Below, in pieces: positions 36,543 through 47,028 of a stretch of 64,000 bases of DNA. The stretch is from Tepidiforma bonchosmolovskayae (GTDB lineage Bacteria > Chloroflexota > Dehalococcoidia > Tepidiformales > Tepidiformaceae): positions 992,001 to 1,056,000 of the forward strand of contig NZ_CP042829.1 in the NCBI RefSeq assembly GCF_008838325.1, read 5' to 3'. Each line of letters begins with the position of its first letter. Within the stretch, counting starts at the first letter, position 1. The notes below the pieces were generated by a model, which was not told the DNA's origin, ran no database searches, and saw only the letters and a program-made list of their open reading frames with translations. The translations under genes were made by a program, and so were the position numbers.

Positions 36543-37133
36543 ACGTACCCTCCTTTCGAAGCTGTTCTGTGGATGCCGACGTGGACGGGTGGGGAAGGCG
36601 GCCGGCCCGGGCGAACCGGGGGGCGCCCGGAGGACGCGGGCCACATGGCCAGGTGCGATGGGACGAAGGCCCTGCCGAGGCAGCCGGCGCTGCAGCCGGG
36701 GGTTGGGCGAGGGCTGCGCAGCCGGCGGCGGGACCGTGGCCGCGGGACTTCGAACGCGGGACGGGCGCCGGTGGGCGGCGGGACGGGCGGACGGGGCGGA
36801 GACGCGCGTGGACCCGATGTCGCAAAACCTCTTCGAGGGGACGGCTCCGAAGGGGGAGCGTGCGGCTACGCGGGCCGGAACGGGCTGTTGATGGGCGGTG
36901 CGTGACGGGCGGAGTCAGTGCTGACGCATGGGGGCGGCGGGAGATGCCTGCCGGGAGAATGCCGGCTCAGGGCTCCCGGGCACGCCGGGGGATGCGGGCC
37001 GGTTTCCGGAGCGGGAACAGCGGCCGGGAACTTCCTGAGCTGAGGGACGATGGAACCGGCTGCCCGGGGGAGCGAGGACAGGGGCCTTCCGTCCGGGCGG
37101 CGGGACACCCGCTGGCGTCGGACGGGGCGCTGC
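36543..37133. other. Gene-free stretch
   Basis: I see no supported gene here. Open frames on both strands have only Gly/Arg/Pro-rich shadow composition. The right end is close to the stop of the next small gene. It may include the promoter of hypothetical protein A near 36545-36600, but I see no clear -10. Confidence 0.4.
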
Positions 37134-37613
37134 TCACCCCTTCCTGTCCGACGCGCGGCGGAGGGCTTCCCGGATGGCGTCTATCCAGTTCTTTGTGGCC
37201 TTTTCATCAACGACGAGGTACTTCAGGGTCCTCGGTCTGTAGTGCTCGACTGGCATGTATTCGACCCCGAGCAGGACACAGCCGCCGGGGATGGCAACCG
37301 GCTCCCGAAAGGTGAACCCGCCCTGGTCCCATTCGTAGTAGCGGAAGCGGACCTTTCGGAAGGGCTTTCTTGCCTCGAAGAGGGTGTAGCCGCCGGGAGG
37401 GGCGCGAAGCTCGGGTATCGGTTTTCCGCCCGACAGCACCGAGGCGAACAGGTGCGGCAGGGTGACCGGAACGCTGGAGCCGATGTAGGTGCTCGGCACA
37501 ATGCCCTCGGTGTCGGTGAAGGCGACGGTTGGCGAGTAGACCCCTCCCAGGAGCGGGGCGTCGCGCGGCCACTGGACCGGTCGGCTGATGAACTCGAGGA
37601 ACTCAGCGTCCAT
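37134..37613 (-). CDS. Hypothetical protein B of the CRISPR-helicase interval
   Basis: The ATG at 37613 follows GGAGG by five bases and gives 159 residues: MDAEFLEFISRPVQWPRDAP. The centre is beta-rich (YTLFEARKPFRKVRFRYYEWDQGGFTFREPVAIPGG), with many prolines and aromatics; the C-terminus is a helix (ATKNWIDAIREALRRASDRKG). It looks like a compact cytoplasmic domain. No catalytic motif is recognised. Its codon choice follows the rest of the window, and its only neighbours are two other unknown genes. An in-frame ATG 15 bases further upstream is possible but has no RBS of its own. Confidence 0.6.
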   Translation of the reverse strand: MDAEFLEFISRPVQWPRDAPLLGGVYSPTVAFTDTEGIVPSTYIGSSVPVTLPHLFASVLSGGKPIPELRAPPGGYTLFEARKPFRKVRFRYYEWDQGGFTFREPVAIPGGCVLLGVEYMPVEHYRPRTLKYLVVDEKATKNWIDAIREALRRASDRKG

Positions 37614-37773
37614 TGTTTCCTCCCCTTCCATGGTTACCCGCGACGCCCTCGCGGGGTACGAGCCCGCAAACGGGCAGCGGGACGGAACGTTGCTGCGAGA
37701 GCTGACTGCCGCGGGGGGGTCCCGGTGACCTCGCGGCGGGCCGGCGTTACGGGCGGGTGTCGAGCCGAACGCC

Positions 37774-38145
37774 TCAGAAATCCCTCTTGCCAGAGAGGGC
37801 GGCGGTCGCCTGCATCCGTTCGACCCAGGGAATGCAGCCCGATGAGGGCTGCGGGAACCACGGCTCTCCTGGCTGCGTGCCGGGGCGGTGTTCATACCAA
37901 GTCGGGGCCGGGTAGCCGCCGCGGACCTCTACCGTGATGTCGGTGGCGCAGGTTCCGGCCGGGTAGCGGAGGGTGAGGGTGTAGACGGCATCGTAGTCGG
38001 GCACGCGGAAGCGGATGCCGGCGGCGGTGAGCCGATTCTGGTCGTCGACCTCGATGAACGGCTCGGCGGTGTAAGCGACGGCACCGCGCGCGGCCCGTTC
38101 GAGCGCGCGGACGGCGAACCAGAGGCCACCTTCGTTGACAGTCAC
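37774..38145 (-). CDS. Hypothetical protein C of the CRISPR-helicase interval
   Basis: GTG at 38145, preceded by AAAAGGGGG, opens a 123-residue protein starting (V)TVNEGGLWFAVRALERAARGAVAYTAEPFIEVDDQNRL. The middle is beta-rich (RFRVPDYDAVYTLTLRYPAGTCATDITVEVRGGYPAPTWYEHRPG) and the end is basic (WVERMQATAALSGKRDF). I find no family match. The 160 bases between its stop and the next start are gene-free. Order on the minus strand is C, B, A, then the CRISPR operon. They may be three separate transcription units or one, and nothing shows dependence on the cas genes. Confidence 0.6.
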   Translation of the reverse strand: MTVNEGGLWFAVRALERAARGAVAYTAEPFIEVDDQNRLTAAGIRFRVPDYDAVYTLTLRYPAGTCATDITVEVRGGYPAPTWYEHRPGTQPGEPWFPQPSSGCIPWVERMQATAALSGKRDF

Positions 38146-38531
38146 GCGTTTCCCCCTTTTCGACCTGCGGGCGCAGGTGGCTGGATGTGTCGGCGGAGCG
38201 GATGCGCCGGGCGGGCGGTCGCGGCGGGGCATCTGCGCATGAGCCGATAGCATTCTCGCATACGGCGGCGACACCTCCTGTCGTTTGGGCGGGGGATGGG
38301 GCCGAGGAGAATTGCGCGGAGCGCGGAGCCGCCGCGACCCAGAGCGGTGGAGCCGAGTGCATTGCGCACCAGCCCCGGGCGGCCCATTCTGCGGTTTACG
38401 GAGGAGATACGCCGGCAGGCGCGGACGAGCGGGTGCCCGGCACGCGGCCGCCCCGGGCCGGGGGCATCCGCGTCTGCCCGCGCCGACCCCGAGCAGCGGT
38501 CCAAGCGAGCAGCACCCTGGCAGGAACGGGC
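38146..38531. other. Gene-free stretch after the helicase
   Basis: No supported gene between hypothetical protein C and the helicase stop at 38532. GC-rich low-complexity open frames occur on both strands. I see no hairpin with a T-run, so no terminator is called. Confidence 0.4.
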
Positions 38532-41500
38532 TCAGGAGGCAGCCGCGGCCGCGGACCCGGCGCGTTCGAGAGCTGAGGTGATGACCTCCTGGGCGATGGT
38601 GCGGTCGAGCTGGTCGTGCTGGTGCTGATTCTGGTAGGTGCGAAGGCAGCCGTAACAGGAGCTGTGCTCGCCGCATGCACTGCAATTGCAGACCTCAAGG
38701 GCCTCACGCATCACGCACGCGAACTGTTCAAAGGCGGAGCGGGCGAGGCCGGCGCCGCCCGGCACGTTGTCGTAGAGGACGAAGACTGGCTGGCCGGCTT
38801 CGAGGTAGGTGAGACCCCCGAGGTCGTCGTCGCCGGCTTTGAGGAACCGCCGGGCGCCCTCGCGGAGTGCAGCGAGGACGGACGCCCTGGCCGAATCGGC
38901 CGCCAGGTCCTGGTCGACGAACTTGAACTCGGCGATATCGGAGGTGAAGAGGTGGCCGAGGTCGACCCGCGCGAGCGTTTTGGTGCACTTCTGCCCGGTG
39001 ACGGGGTGCTTATGGCTGCCGTTGCCTTCGCGAGTTGGCGCGGCAGCACCGGCCGTCGCGAAGCCGCAGGTATGGCAGAGCCGGAAGCCCCTGCCGTAGG
39101 CGTTGTTGATGACGGCGAGTGAGCCCTGCCTGGTGAAGCGGCCGAGCACGAGGTGGGCCGAAGGCGGCCCGAGGACACAGGTGCGGTCCTGCTGGGGGCC
39201 GAAGTCGTAGAAGAGCATCCGGGAGGCGAAGATGCGGGGAGGGCGTTCCTCGCCGAGGCCCTTCCGCGGCGGGGGTGCAGCGACGAAGCCGAAGACCGGG
39301 TCGACGAACGTCCTGTTCATGGTCTGCCCGTGGCACTGGGGGCAGGAGCCGCCAGCCTCGGGGTCGAGGTAAATGCGGTTGCAGCGTTCGCAGACCGCGT
39401 ACTTCCGTTCGGGGAGCTGCCGGTTGGGGAGCAGCTGCAGACCGGCGGATTTCCAGAATTGCTTGGCGGCGACGACCCCGGAGCCGGGCGCGTACTCAGA
39501 GACGGCGACCCTGAGGTCGCGCTGGAGTTCGATGTCGCGGGCGACCTCGGCGGAGACGTGGGCCGTTTTGAGCGGCACGACATCCACCGGGAACCCGTAC
39601 TTGGGCAGCACGTTGGCGCTGGCGAGGGTGCCGAGGAGCTCGGCCCGGCTGATGGTGTTGAGCACCTTCTGGTAGCGGTCGGCCTGCTGGAAGCGGTGGT
39701 TCGCCGCAGCCTCGTCCATTAGTCGGCGGTACTGCTGCATATCGGCGATCTTTTCCCGCTCAACCCGGGCGAGCGGCGACTGGAAGGGGTCCGGGTCGGC
39801 GAGGGCTGCCGCCCAGGCCCAGTCCTGGACGCCGAGTTCCTCGTGGAGTTCGGGCGGGACAATGCGCGTGAGTTCGTCACGAAGGCCCGCGTCACGCGAG
39901 AGGAGGTACTGGCGGAACTCCTCGCAGGGACTGCCTGCGCCGTCGCCGAAAAACTTCTCGACGACCCGGGGCCATTCCGGGGATTTCCCGTAGTTCGTCC
40001 TGAGGAAGCGGGAGAGCGCGACAGAGTGGACGTGGCGGCGGACGATGGGAACGTTGCCGGACGGGATTTGCGGAGCCGGGACTTTGCCGGCGACATAGTT
40101 AAGCGGGTAGGCGAAAACCTGTCGGTCGTGGGGGCGGAGCTGGGCAAACGTGACGATGAGCGCTGCGGACGAGGCTCTGCGCCCGGCGCGGCCAGCGCGC
40201 TGGACGTAGTTCGCGGCGCTGGGCGGCACGTTGCGCAGGAGGACCACCTCGAGTTCGCCCACGTCGACGCCCAGCTCGAAGGTTGTTGAGCAGCTCAGGA
40301 CATTGACGCGGCCGTTTTTCGAGACGAAGTCGCCCTGGATTTCGGATGCCTTTTGGGTGGACCACTGGGCCGTGTGCTCCTCGGCATACATGGGGCCGAG
40401 CGGAGGCTCCTGGTACATCGCCCGGTAGTGGTCGAGCGGGAGCTCCGAGGCCGGCTCCAGGCGGCCGCTGCAGCGGAATGACGGGCAGACGCCGGCGACG
40501 GCTGCCGGCTCGATCGTTCCGCAGGACGAGCACTGGAGGAGCGCCCGGGGCGGACGGAATTCCCAGGAGTTCGGGTTGAGCCTGTAGACGATGCCGTGGT
40601 TCGGTTCGTTTGACGGCTGGAGGATGCTCCTGAACGGTGAATCCTGGTCTGACAGGTATCGCCAGATGTCCTGGAGCAAGGCGCGAGCGGTGGTTTTGCT
40701 CTCGCCGACGGAGGCGGTCGGGTTCTTCGCCTGGTGGATGCGAACGAGGTAGTCGAGGCGCCGGTTAATGGCAGGATGCTGTGGGACCCAGCTAAGGATT
40801 TCGAGTTCGGCTGTCCTGGCAGGCCCGTCCTGCCGCACCGCGTAGCGCTTGTTGCGTGGTTCGAAAATCTCGCTCGAGACGTCGACCCCCTGCGGCATGC
40901 TGACCACCTGCGCGGCAAGCAGCGTTTTCAGGAGCTCTTCGAGGAGGACCCATGCCTCTTCCGGCGTCAGCGACCAGGGCGGGCTGAGGAGCGGCCGGGG
41001 CGGGGTCCACGTGCCGGGGCGAGCGAGCCTGAGTTCGGCCAGGCCAACGCCTGCGAGCGACTGGCGCTCGTCCATGGCGGTGAGTTCCGCGATAAGCCAT
41101 TCGACGGCCAGATCTTTGCGTCGAAGGGCGGACGTGTCGCTGGTGAAGAAGCCTGCCCGGTCCATAGCGCTGGCGAGCCGGCTGCCGAGACTTTCGAGCC
41201 TGAGTCCCTCTCCGCCGGGCGTTTCCCAGGTCTCGCGCAGCACCTGGTAGATGACCCTCCGCCGGGCGGTCCGGTTGTAGGTCCGCTCGAGGTAAGCGGC
41301 GAAGAATGCGGCGTCCTGCCGGCTGTCGGAGAACGCCAGGAAGCGCGGACGTTCCTCGCCGCGAGGCAGGGCATCGAACAGCGCGGAGGCGATGACCGCC
41401 GGGGGCGCATCGGAGCCGAGACTCAACCGCCGGGGCCCGCGCTGGCTCGACGGCGCCTTGCAGTTGACGCAGCGCACGGCTCCTGATTCGGTGCGGGCAG

Positions 41501-43189
41501 CGACTGTCATCGGCGTCGGCCGCGGGTTCGGGCAGTTGCAATCCCCGCTGGAGCCGGCCCGCAGGCAGGAGAAACACAGGGAGAGCTGCTGTTCGTCCTT
41601 TTTTCCCCCTGGAGCACGAGCTCGACGAGTTGACCCGGCTCTTCGGGTTCGTCGACCGGGTCCTCAGCGACTTTCGGGCCGAGGAACAGCACCTCCCGGG
41701 AGGAATCCGGTAGGTTGAGCGCCGCCTGGAGGCGCCCAGAACGTTCGTCACCCGAGACAGTGCCCCGAAGGTGCCACTGCCCGCAGCGGCGGCAGGTTGC
41801 GACTTCGATGACCATGGCCGCCGGACCACAGATATCGCAGTGGCGCGCCGACTCGAGGAAGACCCGGGGGCCGCCATCGTGGTCCCGCAGGCAGACGAAC
41901 ATGCCATCGGGGGAGCGGACGAAGGTGTGATACTTGGCGCGGAGCAGAGGGAGCCCCTGCGGGTCGCGCAGCGATGAAAGCGCCCGGACGACGGAGGCCG
42001 TCAGTTCGAAGGGGTCGGCGTCGCCGAGCATTGCGGCTGCCTCCTCAAGAGTGAGCTGCTTCGCCCCGAGCGACGTGAGGAGGTCCTGCACCCTCGGGTC
42101 GGCGAGCAGCGCGTCGGAGTTCCCGGTCCGAACGGCCTGTTCGAGGTCGATCCGAGGACCCGGGGCAGGGAGCCGCGGCGCTTCCCGGGAGGCGACGATG
42201 ACGTCCTGCCGCGCAGGGTCGTCGTCATCGCATTCGAAAGGCAGCCCGAAGAGGTCCGAGGCGAATTTGGCGATCTGTTTCCGGTCTTCCGGCCCGCCGG
42301 CGGTGGCGGAGGTCGCGATGGCCTGGGTTTTGCCCGGCCCTCTGCCGACCCGGTCAAGCAGCCTGCGCAGGAGCATGCCGATCTCGAGGCCCATCGTTCC
42401 CTCGTAGCTGTGGACCTCATCGAGGACGATAAAGCGCCACTCGTTGTCTCCGGAGACAGCGAAGAGCGGCGAGTCGTCCGGCCGGATCAGAAGGTACTCG
42501 AGCATTGCATAGTTGGTCAGCAGCAGATGAGGAGGACGCTCGCGCATCTCTTGGCGGCCGAACATCTCGTTAGGCAGAATGGTTTCGACGCCGCTGTTCT
42601 TCGCCTTTTCGATCCCTTCGGCTCTTGTCTCGGGCGTATCTCCGGTGTACCGGCCAAAGGTCACCTCCGGGAAATCCTCCAGCAACTCCCTGAGCCGCTT
42701 CAGCTGGTCGTTGGCCAGCGCGTTCATGGGATACAGCAGCAGTGCACGGACACCGCTGCGAAGGCTACCCTGTTCCTGCTCACGGAATATTTGATTGATG
42801 ATCGGGAGTAGAAAGCTCTCGGTCTTGCCGCTTCCGGTCCCGGTGGCCACGACCACATTGCGACGCTCGGTGACGAGCTTGCGGATGGCCGTCTCCTGGT
42901 GCCGGTAGAGCGGCCGGTGGATGGAAAACCCGCCGTTACTTTCGAGCCACCGCGGGCTGAGGACCCCTTCTCGGACAAGGTCATTGGGGGTGACCCCGTG
43001 CTGGTAATTCTGGGACGCCTCGAGGAAGGGGCCCTTCAGCCACGGCGTGCGCACCCTGTCAAAAGCTTCCTCGATGGCGCGGTTGAGCTGCGGGTCATTG
43101 GAACGCAACGAGGTGCGCAGGTAACGACGGTAGGCGGTCTCGACCTCCCCGGTCGCGCGCAGGGGGTCCAGGTTGTTTGTGGCGCTCAT
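38532..43189 (-). pseudogene. DUF1998-type DEAD/DEAH helicase (DruE-like), frame interrupted at a G5A6 tract
   Basis: ATG at 43189 overlaps the preceding gene's stop (ATGA). The first frame (560 residues) holds RHQETAIRKLV, the P-loop VVATGTGSGKTESFLLPI, LLLYPMNALANDQ, and the DEVHSYEGTMG box, then stops at 41507. The second frame (to 38532) continues without a gap: zinc ribbon CFSC...CNCPNP...CVNC, LAFSDSRQDAAFFAAYLERTY, CSTTFELGVDVGELEVV, YVQRAGRAGRR, and the C-terminal cysteine cluster CNCSACGEHSSCYGCLRTYQNQHQHDQLDR of DUF1998/MZB type. One extra base in the GGGGGAAAAAA tract (41599-41609) joins them into about 1,552 residues. It could be a mutation, a base-call error, or a slippage site. 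Druantia DruE and other defence helicases share this architecture. Confidence 0.75.
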
Positions 43190-46100
43190 TGTTGGACTCG
43201 CAGGCAAAGAATTTCCGCGTAACAGAGGTCGCGCTCATAGATCCTCGGCATGTACCTCTCGAGCCACACGGCGACTTCATCGAGCCAGGGGACGGCTTCC
43301 GGCGGGAGGCTCCCGCGTTTTCCCCTGGCCATCTGCCTTCGCACGAGGGCGACGGCCAGGGACATGCGCCCGAGGACGGGCCAAGATTCGGGCAGTACGC
43401 GCTGAGGGAGCATCCATCGCCGGTCGAGCCCTCCCGGACCGAGGAGCTCGTCGGCCATTCGTTCTAACGGCTCCCGACAGCTCAGGTATCCACGAACGAG
43501 CCGCCGACGTCTCTGCTCGAACTCCCCATCGGCGGTATGGCGCGAAAGCTGTTTCAGGGTCGCGAAGGCCGCGTTGAGCCAGCCATCCCGGTCGAACATC
43601 CGCCCGGGGACGGGCAAAAGCGCCGCCTCCATCGCCTCGAGTCTGTCGTCGTCCGGTTGGAACTCGGGCCCATTGATGGAACCGCACTCCGGGAGAGATT
43701 CGAACGCATCACCATCGCTGTCATCGGTTTCGAGGTCAGGCCAGCCAAGGTACGTGTGGCAGCGGGCGACTGCGCCGGGGTCGTTTCGCGCCAGAGCGAG
43801 GTCATGCCATGCCCCGAGCGGCAGCCATGCCTGCCAGAGGCGATCCTCTCTCCCCTCGATCATTTCTCCAGGAACCTGCCCCTGCCAGCGTTCGATGCCG
43901 AGGCCGACGAGGAGACATCCAGGGCGGGACGTGCCATCCTGGTCAACCAGCCACTGCCAGAAATCCTGCCGGGCATCGGCGCTCTTTCTGCTGGCCAGGC
44001 TTTCGGCTGCCAGCCACCATGGGATCCGGAGGATTTCCCGCATCGCCCCGCAATCGACTGACTTCGCAACGATCGCGAGCAGCTCCCGAAGCTGGTACGG
44101 GCCGAGGTCTCTGAAGAATGCACGAGTTTCATCGGCCGCTGCGTTCGGGGAGGTGAGCAGAATGCGTTCAAGGGTGCCAGCGACGGTTGGTGGCAGGACA
44201 TCCGCCCGTTTTCGCAAGTCATCTTCACTTCCGATATGAAACTGAACAATGCGGCCTACCGTCCTTTGCCCGGTCCATTCGTCATCGACCCGCAGCTCAA
44301 GGCTGTACCGACCGGGGAGGAGCCTCGAAACCTCGATGCTGGCGGTGCCAGTGGTGTTGTCGTAAGAGACCGGGCTGGAGAGCGGCTCCTGCCACGGTCG
44401 TGTGAGACACCGTACTGTTCCGTGGGCACCCGGTACCCGACGCCTCTGGATCCAGCTGAGCGTTGTTCGATGCCCTGGGTGCGCGGCGGATACGTGCTCA
44501 ATATCTACCGCGATATCGACCGTTGCTACCGTGATGGGACTGCCGACTTCGTTCCCATTTGACGAGAGCAGCTGAAGCTCGAAGTCGTAGTTCGGAATGT
44601 GGCTGCCGCGGAGCGTGTCCAAAAATTCGCTAATCGAGAATCTTGCAAGATTCTTCTGTTTCGCCCTGGCCCGGAGGCGTTGCAGGATTCTCCCGGGACG
44701 CTGCACCAGCCGCAGTTCGACGTCATACTTCGGCGGCACCCTGGCCAAAAGGACCCCTGCGCTCCCCGATTCCAGGTCGTCGATGTTGAACCGAAGAGCT
44801 GTGTTGTCCTCTTGCTGCTCCAGGCCGCGGCCGACCCAGCGCCACTGGGCGACGTTCAGCCGGATGGCCGCCATGGTCTCCCGGCCGGTCGCGGTGTCGC
44901 GGACAGTGAACGGGATGCGCCCGTTCCGGTTGCGGTCGTAGAGCCGCCATCCGTCCGGGCGCGGTTCGACGAAATCACCTTCTTCGAGGACGCTGATGCC
45001 GTCTCTGGTAGTGATGTCGACCGTTGAAACTGCCAGGTCTGGCCCTGCGACACCGGGATGCTCGTCGACCTGGAATTCCATGGCGGGGAGCAGGTCGAGG
45101 ATGAATTCCGCGCTGCGCCCGAGCGGCCCATTGACGCGCACGTGCCACCTGCCGACGTCACGGCCCGGGATCAGGTCCTCCAGGTGCAGGCGCACCCGGC
45201 CGCCCGGCAACAGCTCTGGAGAGAGCTCGGCAGCCGACATTCTTCCCCGCTCCGTGCCATCGTCGGACCGAACCGAGACGGTCCAGCTGGCAAGGTAGTC
45301 GGCGGCGTCACGATGCCCGGGAGGGCCGGGAAGGATGACCGAGGGGAGATTCGTCTCAAAGGCGAGCGCGGTTTCGCCATAGGGTTCCAGGTAAGCCGGA
45401 ACGTCGGGGCAGTCCAGGACAGGCTCGGCATCCGCGTCGACGAAAACCTGGTGCTGTGCTCTCCCTGCGCTTAGATTGATGTGCGACAGACCGTCGGGGA
45501 GCTCGAAATGCCTCGCGACGATAGAACGCCATCGTGATGCCGGCTCGCCGAGGTCTTCGACCGGACCGATTTCTCCGTCGGCCCCCTGCACGCATGCCCC
45601 AGCGGGGGCGACGAGGAAGAAGCTCCGGGTGGAAAGGGTCCGAGTCCCGCTGATGGCTTTGCATGATTTCCCATGGAAGAGCAGAAACGGGCGTTCCGGG
45701 GTTAATCCCTCAAAGCTGCGCGATGTCAGCAACCCGTTTTCAGTAAAGCCGAACACCTGGATTGACGAGAAGGGCTCTTCGACCAGGAGCTCTTCGTACG
45801 GCGCTGGCCTCCTCCAGCTTTCCTTCCAGGGCACATCGAAGTAGGAACCTCCGGAGAGCTGTACCTTCCAGCGGACTACCGGGCTGTCGATATACGGGAG
45901 CCGAAGCAGGATACGGACAAATTCGGGGTCGAACACCAGGGCAGGCGCCGTCCATCTTTGGCGAACCCTCGACCGCTGCTGCCCGCGGCCGTCAACCCAT
46001 GCTGACACCTCGTCGACGAACCAGGAGGGCAGGCCGGGATCGTCGATTCCGTGGACAAGGTCCATGGTGCGCTGGATGACATCTTCGGCAACGCGCCCGC

Positions 46101-46638
46101 CATAGACGACGAACCGGTAGACCGGACGGTGCATTCCGGCGTGATTTCGGATAAGGCGTTCGCGAATCTCCGAAATGTCATATCCGTAACGTTCCGGATC
46201 GGTAATGCTTGGCCAGATGACGTGCTCCATGAAGGATGGAACCAGCGCCCGCGGAACCATGGCATGGGCGAGAATTGGCGTGACGTAAGGTAATGCACCT
46301 TCCTCAACGAGCTGTCGGAACGTTGGCAGATGATTCCGCTCAAGATAATCTGCGAACCACTGACCAAGTTCCGGCTGATTTATCTCATAACCGGGAGTAT
46401 CCAGCAGGCTTCGAACTTTAGGCCAGTACTCATGCCCATCATACCGAAATTTAGCGACATTAACGAGCACGGCTGCGAGACAATGGGGATATTGCCTCTG
46501 AATGATGTGAGTTGGAAGCCTTCGAAGATGACTGCAGATGTCGTCGAGCTCAGCTTCTTCGAGCGGAATTTCGCCGATCAGCCGGTGCCGTGGGATTTCG
46601 TCGCGCAGACGCTGTTCGTATTCAAGCAACGTGGCCAC
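43186..46638 (-). CDS. Large defence-associated protein, DruH-like by context
   Basis: GTG at 46638 (GGAG eight bases upstream) gives 1,150 residues: MATLLEYEQRLRDEIPRHRL. No recognised catalytic motif, signal or membrane helix. The N-terminal third is helical/mixed (HLRRLPTHIIQRQYPHCLAAVLVNVAKF). The centre (about 380-760) reads as repeated beta-sandwich-like segments (ISVLEEGDFVEPRPDGWRLYDRNRNG; GTASIEVSRLLPGRYSLELRVDDEW). The end is helical (RYMPRIYERDLCYAEILCLRVQQ). Its stop overlaps the helicase ATG, so the two are made as a pair. A large unknown protein followed by a DUF1998 helicase is the Druantia type III layout (DruH-DruE). I infer the homology from context and size, not from matched residues. 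The first 400 bases are relatively AT-rich, a sign of transfer. Confidence 0.7.
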   Translation of the reverse strand: MATLLEYEQRLRDEIPRHRLIGEIPLEEAELDDICSHLRRLPTHIIQRQYPHCLAAVLVNVAKFRYDGHEYWPKVRSLLDTPGYEINQPELGQWFADYLERNHLPTFRQLVEEGALPYVTPILAHAMVPRALVPSFMEHVIWPSITDPERYGYDISEIRERLIRNHAGMHRPVYRFVVYGGRVAEDVIQRTMDLVHGIDDPGLPSWFVDEVSAWVDGRGQQRSRVRQRWTAPALVFDPEFVRILLRLPYIDSPVVRWKVQLSGGSYFDVPWKESWRRPAPYEELLVEEPFSSIQVFGFTENGLLTSRSFEGLTPERPFLLFHGKSCKAISGTRTLSTRSFFLVAPAGACVQGADGEIGPVEDLGEPASRWRSIVARHFELPDGLSHINLSAGRAQHQVFVDADAEPVLDCPDVPAYLEPYGETALAFETNLPSVILPGPPGHRDAADYLASWTVSVRSDDGTERGRMSAAELSPELLPGGRVRLHLEDLIPGRDVGRWHVRVNGPLGRSAEFILDLLPAMEFQVDEHPGVAGPDLAVSTVDITTRDGISVLEEGDFVEPRPDGWRLYDRNRNGRIPFTVRDTATGRETMAAIRLNVAQWRWVGRGLEQQEDNTALRFNIDDLESGSAGVLLARVPPKYDVELRLVQRPGRILQRLRARAKQKNLARFSISEFLDTLRGSHIPNYDFELQLLSSNGNEVGSPITVATVDIAVDIEHVSAAHPGHRTTLSWIQRRRVPGAHGTVRCLTRPWQEPLSSPVSYDNTTGTASIEVSRLLPGRYSLELRVDDEWTGQRTVGRIVQFHIGSEDDLRKRADVLPPTVAGTLERILLTSPNAAADETRAFFRDLGPYQLRELLAIVAKSVDCGAMREILRIPWWLAAESLASRKSADARQDFWQWLVDQDGTSRPGCLLVGLGIERWQGQVPGEMIEGREDRLWQAWLPLGAWHDLALARNDPGAVARCHTYLGWPDLETDDSDGDAFESLPECGSINGPEFQPDDDRLEAMEAALLPVPGRMFDRDGWLNAAFATLKQLSRHTADGEFEQRRRRLVRGYLSCREPLERMADELLGPGGLDRRWMLPQRVLPESWPVLGRMSLAVALVRRQMARGKRGSLPPEAVPWLDEVAVWLERYMPRIYERDLCYAEILCLRVQQ

Positions 46639-46691
46639 GTTGCCAGCTCCAGAGTCGACCGTACCGGGAGGCGGAGCCCGGTTGGCGCGCG

Positions 46692-46697
46692 ATTATA
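46692..46697 (-). promoter_or_regulatory. -10 box of the DruH-like/helicase operon
   Basis: A consensus TATAAT on the minus strand, 54 bases before the GTG of the large protein. It stands out in a GC-rich region. No good -35 hexamer is visible at 16-18 bases. Confidence 0.55.
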
Positions 46698-47028
46698 GGG
46701 TGTTTGCTCCCGGCTCGCGATAGCGACAGGAATCTGTCGCCATTTCACGACGGCACGGGGGGGGGGGCGGCAACTGATTTCGCGAGCGGTCGAGCCCGGG
46801 TCGATGGCCGACGGCGGGAAAGTTACGCGGGAAGGGGGCCGGCCGCCGGGGGCGGACGGTCCGGACGCCGCTCCGCCCGGTGCGCCCCCGGGGCTTTCGG
46901 CCACCTCATCCCCGCCGAGTTGCTCGCCCGGCGCTTCGACATCCGGTCCGAAGGCGTGTCACGAACGGCGTGAACCAGTACAGGAGGTTCACCGAAGGCG
47001 GGCGAGGCGCTAGGATTGAAGGCAGCGG
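46698..47028. other. Gene-free stretch between defence operon and tRNA
   Basis: No supported gene. It contains a 10-base G run near 46757, GC-rich low-complexity sequence, and the upstream region of both the defence operon and the tRNA gene. Frames crossing the tRNA on the minus strand are the common false reading of tRNA genes. Confidence 0.4.

Noticed and set aside
36543-37133. Possible extra gene between the CRISPR operon and the helicase
   Set aside because: All frames here are Arg/Gly-rich shadows with no RBS and end in shared stops.
38532-43189. DISARM system (DrmA/DrmB with methylase)
   Set aside because: There is no methyltransferase or phospholipase-D-like DrmC gene; only one DUF1998 helicase plus a large unknown protein is present, closer to Druantia III.
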